A DNA stretch of 64,000 bases from Gordius sp. MW1 (taxonomy: Eukaryota > Nematomorpha > Gordioida > Gordea > Gordiidae). The translations under genes were made by a program, and so were the position numbers. The stretch covers positions 2,852,001 to 2,916,000 of the forward strand of contig OZ038527.1 of assembly GCA_964036665.1 (NCBI GenBank). Direction: 5' to 3'. The notes below the pieces were generated by a model. The model was given only the letters and a program-made list of their open reading frames with translations, was not told where the DNA came from and did no database searches. Shown one piece after another: positions 22,710 through 33,221 of the stretch. Position 1 is the stretch's first letter. The number at the start of each line of letters is the position of its first letter.

Positions 22710-23174
22710 ATGAGAATACCTACTGCATGGTATGATGTGCGTCTGGAAGTGATTCCGACGGCGCCAGTCCATGTGCGGAGGCCCCTGTTGATTACCTTTG
22801 AGGTGGAACCGACAGGGCGGGCGAGAGTGGTTAACCTAGTACACCCCGTTGCGGCAACACCTCGGGTGAGACCAAGGGAAAACGGCCAACCAGCTGCGGA
22901 GTTGATTCCTGCAGGAACTGGGGCATCGGGGTCTGTACAAGCCGGGGTGACCGCTGGCTCTCGTCGAGAAGGCCAGGTGGCCGAATTAACTCGGGCCCGT
23001 GGTAAAAAGTGCTGGGCATGCAGGAGGAGGCATCTACCCCCGATGTGCCCGAAAACCCAGGCGATTAATAGGCCAATAGGTCCGACCCGGGAGGAGGGAG
23101 AACCGGCAGTCCGGATTGAGGGGGCTTTAGAAGTCCTGAAACTCGATGGGACGGCCGCTTCGACTTCTCGTTAG
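22710..23174 (+). CDS. Short unrecognised frame in the gypsy element
   Basis: 154 codons between integrase and the 3' LTR, GC-richer than its surroundings. It has a small Cys/His cluster (CWACRRRHLPPMC) near residue 105 and Gly/Arg/Pro-rich sequence before it. It could be a displaced gag nucleocapsid piece or an extra frame. No function assigned. Confidence 0.4.
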   Translation: MRIPTAWYDVRLEVIPTAPVHVRRPLLITFEVEPTGRARVVNLVHPVAATPRVRPRENGQPAAELIPAGTGASGSVQAGVTAGSRREGQVAELTRARGKKCWACRRRHLPPMCPKTQAINRPIGPTREEGEPAVRIEGALEVLKLDGTAASTSR

Positions 23175-23536
23175 AGGACAGAGACGAGCTTAATTGTTTT
23201 TGTTTGTTTAATGTCCCCCCCCCCAAATACATACGCATATTATATATATTATACTTTTGTAACCATTATTGTTGCTTCACAGTTACATGTTTATTATGTT
23301 TAAAAAAAAAAAAAAAAAATTATTCTTCCGTAACAATTATTATACACGTTTATTATCCGAAAGAAAGGAGATAAATATATATATATTATCCTTCTGCAAT
23401 GAATATTGTACATGTTTATTATCCATCCGTCGGGGACCATTATTGTACATGGGTATTATCCTAGAAAGTGAAATAGAAAGAAAGCTTGCGACGTATGAGA
23501 TATGCCATTGAACGCGAGACCTGCGACATTAAAAAG

Positions 23537-23630
23537 CTATGCCATCACACGCGACATCCAAGATGTGCTATGCCATCACACGCGACATCCAAGATGTGCT
23601 ATGCCATCACACGCGACATCCGAAATGTGC
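23537..23630 (+). repeat. 31-bp tandem repeat, three units
   Basis: The unit containing ATGCCATCACACGCGACATC occurs three times, starting near 23537, 23568 and 23599. The third is slightly diverged. It lies in the non-coding part just before the polypurine tract. Confidence 0.85.
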
Positions 23631-23722
23631 TAACTGACGCGATACGTAAAAGAAAAGCGCAGAGAGAGAGAAAAGGAAAACAATAACAACAACCACAGAC
23701 TTCAAGTCTTCGACTTCTCGCT

Positions 23723-23733
23723 AAAGGGGGAGG
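23723..23733 (+). promoter_or_regulatory. Polypurine tract of the gypsy element
   Basis: AAAGGGGGAGG lies directly before the LTR start TGTGGTG, the usual position of the plus-strand primer. Confidence 0.8.
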
Positions 23734-24168
23734 TGTGGTGTTTCACACCGTTTTCGTAGTCGGTTTCTTTTCCCCTATACCCCCCCCCCTCGCTTACTGG
23801 TTTTAACTACTTTTCCGATTGGCTTTTGTCACCAGGATAAGATTTTATGATTTTTATTACCCATCTCAAGCGCTTACTGGTTTTAACTGCCTTTTCGTTG
23901 AGCCTTTTAATGGCCTTCGCGTTAGTTAGTGTAATTGCACATTCATCGTTATTATGAAATTATTATAAAATAATTCATTCATTTTCGCGTAGCTTGCAAT
24001 CACTTATTTTGAGCTTTAGAAAAAAGCGAATTCATTGTTATCATCGCACCATTATAAAAAGGAGAAAAGCACATTCATTATAATTCATTGCGTTTTTTGT
24101 TCTGAAAGGATATAATACTAAATAAATACTTAGCTCGTTTATACACAGAAATTTGGAGGCCATCTTAG
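23734..24168 (+). repeat. Gypsy LTR, plus orientation
   Basis: 435 bp from TGTGGTGTTTCACACC to GGCCATCTTAG, adjoining the polypurine tract. It holds a C-run near 23780 and two copies of a CGCTTACTGGTTTTAACT block. The inverted partner at 24217-24651 has the same length and looks identical by eye. Confidence 0.88.
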
Positions 24169-24216
24169 TCTGGTCCTCGAATGAGGGCGTGGGTTCAGAT
24201 CCCACTTCTGACACCA
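24169..24216 (+). pseudogene. 3' half of tRNA-Leu with CCA, cDNA-derived
   Basis: 48 nt matching a tRNA-Leu from position 39 to 76: anticodon-stem strand TCTGG, long variable arm TCCTCGAATGAGGGC, T-arm GTGGG-TTCAGAT-CCCAC, acceptor strand TTCTGAC, discriminator A, then CCA. Nuclear tRNA genes do not encode CCA, so this was copied from a mature tRNA. T-loop position 58, nearly invariably A (and m1A), is G here. The last 18 nt are the primer that matches the primer-binding site after the inverted LTR. There is no 5' half, so it is not a functional tRNA gene. Confidence 0.88.
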
Positions 24217-24651
24217 CTAAGATGGCCTCCAAATTTCTGTGTATAAACGAGCTAAGTATTTATTTAGTATTATATCCTTTCAGAACAAAAAACGCAATGA
24301 ATTATAATGAATGTGCTTTTCTCCTTTTTATAATGGTGCGATGATAACAATGAATTCGCTTTTTTCTAAAGCTCAAAATAAGTGATTGCAAGCTACGCGA
24401 AAATGAATGAATTATTTTATAATAATTTCATAATAACGATGAATGTGCAATTACACTAACTAACGCGAAGGCCATTAAAAGGCTCAACGAAAAGGCAGTT
24501 AAAACCAGTAAGCGCTTGAGATGGGTAATAAAAATCATAAAATCTTATCCTGGTGACAAAAGCCAATCGGAAAAGTAGTTAAAACCAGTAAGCGAGGGGG
24601 GGGGGTATAGGGGAAAAGAAACCGACTACGAAAACGGTGTGAAACACCACA
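24217..24651 (-). repeat. Gypsy LTR, inverted copy
   Basis: Exact-length reverse complement of 23734-24168. Read on the minus strand it is a standard 5' LTR (TGTGGTG ... CCATCTTA), one base, then an 18-nt primer-binding site (TGGTGTCAGAAGTGGGAT). The right outer end ACACCACA is followed by the GTGTT duplication. Confidence 0.88.
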
Positions 24652-24848
24652 GTGTTGTAAACGGCTGGGTTTTGTATGGTCGACCTTTGGTTTTAGTCGA
24701 TTAAACATAAACATACCATCGATTTTTGGTCTATTTTTCTTAGCATAAACAGATCAAAGGTTTGTTGGTCAATGATCTGTTTAAGTTTAGTCGATTAAAA
24801 TTAAAGGACCAAACAAAACCCAAGCGTTTTTACAACGCTAAGTGACAG

Positions 24849-26540
24849 TAATTTTTAATAAAATGCTAAGTGGCTAATAGTCTCGCAAAAGTGGTATATT
24901 GAGTTTGTGTTTAATTTAATTACATAGAATGAAATGGAGTAGTTTCTCCACTTATTGTTTGCTATTGTATTCCTCCGAATTGCAAGAGCCACATAGACTG
25001 GAGAAGTTCAAGTATAATACGCAGTGTAAGCACTGAGCAAATTTTTGTTTGGCCATTTTTAACCTGGAAAGGTCCAGGCGCCTATATGAGCATGAATCAG
25101 TGATCCTTATGAATATGTGGTGCACTAAATGATGGCTCACTAGAAACTTATAATATGGGACATGAATATTTGGAGATAATCTTTTAACGAAGTCTCAATG
25201 TCAGGTTAATTAACTTTTACATTGATAAGTTTGAATTTACATACCGCACATATGAATGCAATCAAATCTTGGGATGTATAAGGCATTGATGACAAATTTA
25301 AGTTGTTTTAAGAAGTAGCCCATGTCTTTGGTGAAAATTTGCCATAGGCTTAAAACTATTCCCAATAAGTTCTAACCATTTGTCTCCGCTAATGCTGATT
25401 GGAAGCAGATGAGCTAGGAAGTAAAACACCACTCACACAGAAGCGTATAATACTAAGTTTGTTGCCGATATATATATAGTAACGATTTAGTTTAATTAGA
25501 GACTTTAAATAAATCACTCTTATTTAAATTAAAGGCGTCCCTGTTTCCGGCAGACCTATGGGTCCGGCGTGGCAGATGCTTAGGAGTTACATAGCTGTCG
25601 GCACTTAGTAGTCTTTTCCTTAAGATGTTGACAGTGTCAGGGCCCTGCAACTGCATGCACGGGGTTTAGACGGTCAATTTTGTTGATGAACTAAGTGTTT
25701 CAGTTAGTCCAAATATGTAAATGACAAGTTTATAAAGGGTTTTAAATAAAAAGGTGTTTGCCATTTCATTTTTTAATTTTTTTTATTTATAAAAGAATCT
25801 ATATAATCTAGGAGAAAAATTCAAATAGTATAGAAAATTTCAAAGTCGAAACAGTCAGATTTTTTGTCGAGGCGAGATTTTTGTAGCCCGAGACGAGATT
25901 TTGATTTCGAGACTTAGACGAGATCGAATTACTAGAGCTTGGTTTATCAAGAGGTCGCGATTTATTGCTTGTGGCAGGTTAGCGCGGTAAGGTGGATATT
26001 TGAATTTTGAATAGCATGGCAGTATTAGCAACCTTGCAAGCCGTGCATCGTGTTTGGTCAATTGCGCAGAGAGGTAAGCTATCCATGTTGCTGTCGAGCG
26101 TGTCCAATCATAGTTCTTTTAAACTGGCCTTGTTCTTATGGATACTACCTACGAGAGCTCTCACTTGACGTTAGAGTTGGGGATGCCTATGATCTCCAAG
26201 CTCCATGTTCAAAAGCAGGTGGAGGAACCTGGTCCAATATTATTTTAGTGGGCAGTTTAAATGACTGCACAAAATTGGTGTATAGAGTTACAATGGTGTA
26301 TTCTAGTCGAAATCTTTTGATGAAGGAAACTGATCACATATCAAAGTTAGGTGATTCCAAATTAATGCGACGGATTGTAAAATACCTCTATCTGCACGAA
26401 CCAGTAGTGTTTCTCAAACGATAAAAAGATAACTTACATAAAGAAAACATTATTGGGTTTAACATCAACGACATAGTTGGTATCCATATTGGGGCACTAG
26501 TTTGGTGGAAATGGAGACTGTTTTTTTTATGTGCTTCTTA
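24849..26540. other. Spacer; one low-support open frame
   Basis: No gene I can defend. The 124-codon frame at 26050-26424 (plus) contains RVGDAYDLQAPCSKAGGGTW and reads more like protein than the surrounding DNA, but it starts at GTG, has no recognisable partner exons and I do not recognise the family. A GC-richer patch at 25535-25680 may be a retroelement edge. Confidence 0.3.
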
Positions 26541-27079
26541 TTACACTGGTCAACAAATAATGGACTTATAAAATCAACCGGCAAACTGTTTGCAGATTTT
26601 TAAACAAGTTCTTATGGTGAACACAAATATATTATTAGTTTTTTTTACCTATACGTCATGTTTTTAAAGTTTTTGTTGCCAAAGTTGCTAAAATAGCGAT
26701 TCAAAAGTAAATAACTTGCATATTAATCGGTAAAATTTTTGTTTACTAAATTTGATTGATAAATAAAGTGGAGAGGAATCCATTAAAAAGATTTTTTCCC
26801 TATCAACTTATTTTTATCTTTTTACATTGACAAGTTTAAGGTCGCACTCCCTTCCCTTTTATAGTAGGAATTAATTGAATGCTGTTCTTTTTCTACTACC
26901 ACTACTAAAGACCTGCACGACCCGGGCCGTGGGCCGGAATTTTGCTTTAAAAGAAAACAACGTGCCGGGTGTAGGCGAACCTTAATAAAACCTTACGGTT
27001 TCGGACCTGGCCAAGATATGCGTAAGGCCCGCTAAAAGCCCGTTACAAAATCAGATTTTTTAATTGTGTTTTATAAAGT

Positions 27080-27740
27080 ACTAGCTGACTCGGCAAACGT
27101 TGTTTTCTAAAAATACAATTTTCTTTAATATAAAAAAATTCGAGAAAACTTCAGCCTTGTATGTATGACGTCATTATTGTATATGATGCTATAAATGAAA
27201 TTGGCCGGGAAATGTACGATATTTTTAAAACGAAAAGGTATTTTAGAAATCTGAAAGATCGACCACGTGATAATAATGGCAAAAATGCATAATTTAAATT
27301 TCATTTAAAATCATTTTGACCGTTGTAACATTTTTATTATACTTTAATATCTAATTCGTAAAACTTCAACCTTGTATGTATGACGTCATTATTGTATATG
27401 ATGCTATAAATGAAACTGGCCGGGAAATGTCCGATATTTTTAAAACGAAAAGGTATTTTAGGAATCTGAAAAAGCTATTTTACCCCTGGCCGCCCTGGGC
27501 ATCTACGGCTAAATTTTCGCGCGAATCGGGCTGGTAGTTTCAGAGTTTAGCCCTTTTTTGAAACGAAATGTCCGATATTTTTAAAATTAAAATGAATTTT
27601 AGGAATCTGAAAAAGCTATTTTACCCCTGCGCCCTGGGCATCTACGGCTAAATTTTCGCGCGAATTGGGCCGGTAGTTTCAGAATTTAGCCCTTACATAC
27701 ATACACACATATATACACTTTACTTTATATATATAGATAA
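27080..27740 (+). repeat. 'ACCCGGCAAACGTTG' repeat copy
   Basis: Starts CTAGCTGACTCGGCAAACG and ends TATATATATAGATA. Two internal units share TGACGTCATTATTGTATATG and GAATCGGGCTGGTAGTTTC with the copies at 15492 and 63508. Confidence 0.75.
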
Positions 27741-27959
27741 ACAAATGTTTGTTTTTATAATGCTCCGATTAATAATTTAATAAATCCTCAAAAGGTTTAA
27801 AAAATATATTGAAGTAAAAAGGAATTCTGTGTTGTCAGGATGGCGAAGAATTTATTTGCTAATTATCATTTTAAAATACTGAAAAATCAAACCAACTCAG
27901 AAAATTTTTATTTATTTATATATTTAAGCGTCTGCGAGTAATATTTATCTTATTTAATT

Positions 27960-28378
27960 CTAAAACTACCGCGACAAAAAGATCCGCGAAATAATATTAA
28001 TTATTATTTTTGTTTTACATCTTTTTCCGAACCATAATTACTCAAAAAATATATATATTTGAGCGTAAGCGATGCAAAAAAAATAATCGCTAAAGCAGGG
28101 TAATAAAAAAAATCCAAGAGGGTAATTAGAATCGTATTTATTTTTATCATAGAGATACTAACAAACATGACTCATCATAAACAAGAGTAGAGTAAAATTT
28201 AAGCGTATGTGTGTGTATGTGTGGGGGGGGGGAGAGTGAATGAATATATAAATTTTTGGATAGCGCACACGTAAGGGAGTGGGGCGTAAGGGGTGTGTAT
28301 CCGATATTTTATATATTCGTCCCCCCCCCACATACACATACGTAAGGGGGTGAGGCGTAAGGGTGGAGGACACCACAT
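27960..28378 (-). repeat. Decayed LTR of a gypsy-like family
   Basis: On the minus strand it begins TGTGGTGTCCTCCACC and shares ATCCGCGAAAT, AATCGCTAAAGCAGGGTAAT and ACATGACTCATCA with the LTR at 39955-40339. It contains G- and C-runs and repeated CGTAAGGG units at 28205-28365. Confidence 0.55.
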
Positions 28379-28625
28379 AATTATTTGATGTTTATTTAAT
28401 TACCAAAGATTTAATGGATTCCTCTCCCCTTTATTTATAAATCAAGTTTATTAAATTAAAATTTTACCGATTAATTTGCAAGTTATTGACGTTGAAACGA
28501 CAAAATCGCCGTTTTAGCAACTTTGACGGCAGATATTTCAAAAACTTGACGTATAGGAAAAAAATTAAAAATATATTCGTGTTCATCGTGAAAAACTCTA
28601 CTAAAATCTTGTTAACCATGTAATT

Positions 28626-29225
28626 AATTATCAACGGAGAGACTGGTTATTCATTGTATATAGGATTCAAAGTAGATCAAATTAACCTATCCGCAAAATA
28701 TCAAAAAGTAAAAAAATATTATTATGCTGATGTGTCAGTCTAAGTAATATGTGGGAACATGTTTTATATTAGGAATAAAGGTTACTTTTCAAATTTTAGT
28801 AAGGAATAAAAAATTTGGCATCCCTATTGTTTGAACTAAATACCCACTATGGCAATGTCTAGAATAAAAGATTTCCTAAAGATTAAAATTAATTGGGATA
28901 ATAATATATATATATATAAGAAATTTTAATATGTTAATACTATATATTATTTGCAAATATGGTATACAATGAAAGATAGATCTCAATGATTTCAATTCCA
29001 TATATACCAAATGGATTACATTCTCTTTAAGTAATGTAAAACAAAACTATACTTATAAAAACCTATTATACTTATTTGGTAAAGGTGTGGGTTTTAAATC
29101 CAGAAATAATAATATTCTATAATATCAACCAATTATCACAAAATATTAATATGCTAATAAGTGTAAGTTATACATTTTAAATATGTGACATTCCATGTCA
29201 AATCAATCATAAAAAGGCTTATTTC
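28626..29225. other. AT-rich spacer, nothing recognised
   Basis: No gene, RNA or clear repeat apart from a TATATA run near 28910. Confidence 0.4.
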
Positions 29226-29749
29226 GGCCGACCCCCTCAGAATTTTATAAAATTTGGTGGAAATGTTAAAACTAGTAAAATTATTAATTTTCGAAAATTT
29301 TAGCTCATTTGGGCCACTACTTTTCGAGTTGTTCGGGCTGTTAAAAAATCGGTTCGTGACGCTATAATTAATAAAATTTATAGGTTATTAGTCCCCAAAT
29401 CATAAAATCTTGTTGTAGAGATAGGTCACCTATCCCTATAGGAATAAATCAAAAAAAAAATTTATTGATTGGTCATCTTATAATAGCCGAAATGGCCAAA
29501 ATAGCATAATTAATGTTGAACCCTCTCAAACCGTTTCAAATTTAAGACAAATATTTTATACTATCTATTAATCAAATTTAATAAAAGAAAAAGTTGGCCG
29601 GCCATCTTGAAAGGGTCATAAATTGTTAAAAGGGTTATTTTATTATTTGGCGCCAAAATGAATCTCTAAAAATGTTTTTTTTTGCTCATTTAGTATTCAT
29701 ATTATTTTAATATATCTATGATGCAAATATTTTTGATATAAATTATGAC

Positions 29750-30196
29750 CCCAACCCCCCCCCCCCCCCCCATATTCCCCCTATCTATTACAATCAAAAT
29801 AGTGAGTGATTAATCTTCCCCGAATGTTATAAATTTAATTTTTTTAAATAGAAACAGCTGTAAAATGGCCTAAATGTTGACAAAGCATTTTTATAACCTA
29901 TTCGATAATCCTGACGATTTTATTAATTGCTATGCAATTTATTTAATTAATATTTTTATAGCTATCTTACGAGCCTGTTTTTCACATAAATATTTATCAT
30001 TACATACATGTCGAATAAAAATCGATAAATATTTACTTGTACCTACAACTATATTGAAGTAAATTATTTTAGGTCATTTTACAGCTGTTTCTACTTAAAA
30101 AAAATTAAATTTATAGCATTCGGGGAAGATTAATCACTCGCTATTTAGATTGTAATAGATAGAAGGAATATGGGGGGGGGGGGGGGGGGGGGGGGG
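29750..30196. mobile_element. Foldback element with C-run and G-run ends
   Basis: A run of C's at about 29755-29771 followed by CATATTCCCCCTATC is mirrored at 30155-30196 by GATAGAAGGAATATGG and a G-run. Inverted arms of about 110 bp include AGCTGTAAAATGGCCTAAA and its complement. The roughly 190-bp centre is AT-rich and non-coding. Confidence 0.7.
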
Positions 30197-30243
30197 TTGG
30201 CGTCAGGTCGGAAGCCGGCTGTAAAAAAGCAACTCCAAACAAC

Positions 30244-33221
30244 ATGGCAGCTTCAAATACGAGCTTATGCCAGAATGCTAGGGCGTCCTCCCCAAACGAC
30301 GCGCATTGCATCATCCGCCCGTGCAATGTGAAAAGTTTACAAGGGTTACCGCCTCACTCACAACGAAGGGGGTTAAGGAATCTAGTTGTCGAACGGACAA
30401 GAGTGGCCAGCTGGAATGTGGGCACGCTGACGGGGAAGAGCATCGAGGTTGCGCAGATGCTAAAAAGGCGAAGGATACACATAGCGTGTCTACAAGAAAC
30501 GCGGTGGCATGTAACAAAAGCCAGGGAGCTAGGAGATGGTTACAAGCTATACTACTCGGGTTCCCCTTCACGGAAGAACGGGGTCGGTATAGTGCTTAGC
30601 GATTCCTTTAAGGACAAGGTAGTCGAAGTCAAACGATGCTCGGATAGATTGATGTGCATAAAGCTGGTGGATCAAGGCGGCCTTGTCAATGTTATTTGTG
30701 CGTATTCGCACCAGGTTGGATGTTCCGAAAATGAGAAGGACGAATTCTATGATAAGCTCGAAAAAGAAATACGCTACGTGAAGCCTGACGAGAATCTCAA
30801 CATCGGAGCAGACTTTAATGGGCACGTTGGGAAAGAATGGGGCGTGTACGAACGAAATCACGGCGGGCATGGCTATGGGGTGAAGAATAAAGAGGGAGAG
30901 AAGTTACTACAGATGGCGCAAGCTTACGAGGCCATTGTGAATTTCAGAAGCGTACCGAACATTTAGCGACGTACAGCAGTGGGGATCACTTTACACAGGT
31001 CGACTACCTCCTAGTGAAGCGCAAAAATTTGTGGAAAGTTAAAGATTGCAAGGTTATACCGGGGAAAGAAATCGCTAAACAACATCGGCCAGTTGTCCTC
31101 GATATAGCAAGAAAGATTTTTCCCGAAAGGAGAAAAGTCTACACACCAAGGACAAAGTACGAAAAGCTTAAGGATGATCGTGCAAATGAAATGTTTCACG
31201 CTCGAGCAACTCCGCTTTTGAAGATTGCAGGCTTGGGGGGCGACATTAACAAAAGGTGGGACACCGTTGCAAATGTTTTAAAGAAAACGGCCTTTCAAAT
31301 CTTGGGACGAACTAAGGGCGGCAGAGCTCACAAGCGTGAACTATGGTGGTGAAATGACTCGGTCAAAGAGGCTATAGAAGAAAAGAAGACGTTGTACCTA
31401 CGATGGTACAAAATGAAGAAAGGAGAAGACTACGTGACATATCGTGAAGCGAAACGCAGAGCTAAGATAGCGGTTGCGAAGAACGAGGCTTATACCGAGA
31501 TGGCAAACAAGCTCGATACCAAGGGCGGCGACATAGTCATGTATAAACTCGCAAAGATTAGGGAGAAAAAAAGTCGAGATGTCGGGACACTGAAAGTCAT
31601 TAAAAGTGAAGAGGGACGAACGTTGTGCAAACCGAAGGAAGTCATCAAAAGATGGAAAGATCATTTCCAAAATATGATGAACAAAACGAATGATAGAAGA
31701 CCGCTAAAGAGGGTGGAACCGAACTCGAACTTGGTTTTACCATTGCAGGCTTATGAAGTAGGAGCGCAACTAACGAAGATGCGGAAAGGGAAAGCGCTAG
31801 GTCCCGATGATTTACCGATCGAAGCTTGGCTTGGGTGCAAAGGAGAAGGAATCGACATAATGACAGGCCTATTTAACGCTATGTTGTATGAGAGTCGTAT
31901 CCCTGACCAATGGAGGGAAAGTACGATCATACCCATATACAAAGGCAAAGGAGACGCGCAGGAATGTGGCAACTTTAGAGGTATCAAGTTGACCTGCCAC
32001 TCACTAAAACTACTAGAAAGGGTGCTAGTGAAAAGGCTCAATGACGAAGTATGTCTATCGCCTAATCAGTTTGGATTCGTGGCCGGTAAATCAACGATGG
32101 ATCCAATCTTTGCGTTGAAGCAGACGATGGAAAAATATGGCGACATAAGAAAGAACTTACACATGGTCTTCATCGATTTAGAAAAGGCCTACGATACGGT
32201 TCCGAGAGACTTAATATGGTGGTCCCTTAGAGCCAGAAATATACCCGAAGGATATGTTCGACTTATCAAGGAAATGTATAATGGCGCGGTTGCATCTGTT
32301 AGGACTACCGTAGGAGAAACGAAACCCTTCCGAATAATGATTGGACTACATCAAGGGTCAGCGTTAAGCACATTCTTGTTTAATCTAATTACGGATACAA
32401 TAACAAAGGACTTGCACAAGCCAGCCCCTTGGACAATGCTATATGCCGATGATATTGTCCTATGCGATGAAACGAGAGAAGGGGTTTTTCATCAGGCGAA
32501 AAAATGGTCAGAACGTTTTTCGGATTTCGGGTTAAAGGTCAGCGAGAAGAAAACGGTTTACATGCAAACGATGGGCGGTAGTTCGCAAATGCACAAAAAT
32601 GACGGTCCAATGTACACGGAGGTTGATAAGTTCACATATCTTGGCTCGCTATTACATCAAGAGGGAGGTACCGCCGAAGTCCATTCTCGGATCAAGAAAG
32701 CATGGCTCAAGTGGCGCAGCATCTCCGGTGTCATGTGTGACAAAAAGATACCAATTTGGTTGAAAAGCAAGGCGTACAAAACCATCGTGCGACCGGTCTT
32801 GCTTTACGGGAGCGAAACATGGGCTGTAACCACCGCAGAGGAGAAACTCTTGCAAGTCACGGAAATGAGAACGGTGCGATGGAGCTTAGGCTACACCAAG
32901 CTGGATCGCAGGACGAATGAATCCTTGATGACAAAGATGGGTGTACAAGCGACGCAGGACTTCTTAAGAGAAAATCGACTTCGGTGGTACGGCCATGTAT
33001 TACGAAGAGACGATGACGATGTCACACGGCGAACGCTGGAGATGGACGTGCCTGGAAGGGGCAGACCACGTGCCACCTGGAAACGACTGGTCGAAAAGGA
33101 TATGGACGTCAAACATATGAAAATTGGCATGGCATTTACGCGACTCAGATGGAAGAGGCTGCTGTTACCCCACGTCTGTGGGATTTTCAACACGATAAAG
33201 AAGAAGAAGAGAAGCCTATGA
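30244..33221 (+). pseudogene. RTE-like LINE: endonuclease plus reverse transcriptase, two lesions
   Basis: One ancestral ORF for an APE-type endonuclease followed by a reverse transcriptase. Endonuclease motifs: VASWNVGTLTGK, ACLQETRW, GVGIVLSD, GADFNGHVG, and, after a frame change, YSSGDHFTQVDYLL. RT motifs: KALGPDDLPIEAW, PIYKGKGDAQECGNFRGI, NQFGFVAGKSTMDPIFAL, FIDLEKAYDTVPRDLIWW, GLHQGSALSTFLFNL and catalytic MLYADDIVL, then a Cys-poor tail ending at 33221. Lesions: a one-base deletion near 30940-30950 and a W-to-stop TGA at about 31350. Otherwise it is open, hence young. Base composition is clearly less AT-rich than the flanks. Clade assignment (RTE-like) is from motif style only. Confidence 0.88.

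Larger units (their letters stand above)
21014..24651 (+). mobile_element. Rearranged Ty3/gypsy element
   Basis: Left to right: a 52-bp piece of the LTR 3' end in inverted orientation, pol sequence starting inside the RT-RNase H region, a further short frame, a polypurine tract, a full LTR, a 48-nt tRNA-Leu sequence, and a full inverted LTR. Gag, protease and the RT palm are absent. Both outer ends are authentic LTR termini: U5 end on the left and U3 end on the right, as in a normal provirus read on the minus strand. A GTGTT duplication flanks them. The internal block is therefore flipped relative to the terminal LTR. Confidence 0.85.
21007..24840. mobile_element. hAT-type MITE, split by the gypsy insertion
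   Basis: TIR-like ends TAGTGTTGTAAA and TTTTTACAACGCTA, with imperfect 8-bp flanks CGTGACTG (20999-21006) and AGTGACAG (24841-24848). The MITE itself is only 21007-21013 plus 24652-24840; the rest is the inserted retroelement. A relative with better-matched flanks is at 37570-37798. Confidence 0.65.
26541..28625. mobile_element. Second TIR element copy, with later insertions
   Basis: The left arm (26541 onward, CACTGGTCAACAAA ... AATCAACCGGCAAACTG) and the inverted right arm (28410-28625, TTTAATGGATTCCTCTCC ... GTTAACCATG) match the element at 11905-12625. Between them sit a CCTGCACGACCCGG block (26911), a repeat copy (27080-27740) and an LTR relic (27960-28378), so the element was hit repeatedly. 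Confidence 0.6.

Noticed and set aside
23537-23630. CRISPR array
   Set aside because: Three contiguous tandem units without unique spacers, in a eukaryotic retroelement.
24169-24216. Functional tRNA-Leu gene
   Set aside because: Only the 3' half is present, CCA is encoded, and it lies exactly between two LTR ends at a primer-binding site.
24153-24344. Open frames on both strands across the LTR palindrome
   Set aside because: They arise because the inverted LTRs mirror each other; the frames run through LTR and tRNA sequence and encode nothing recognisable.
26050-26424. Host protein exon
   Set aside because: GTG start, no recognised domain, no supporting splice partners; recorded only in the spacer entry.
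30306-30870. Additional ORFs inside the LINE
   Set aside because: Shadow frames of the endonuclease coding sequence.
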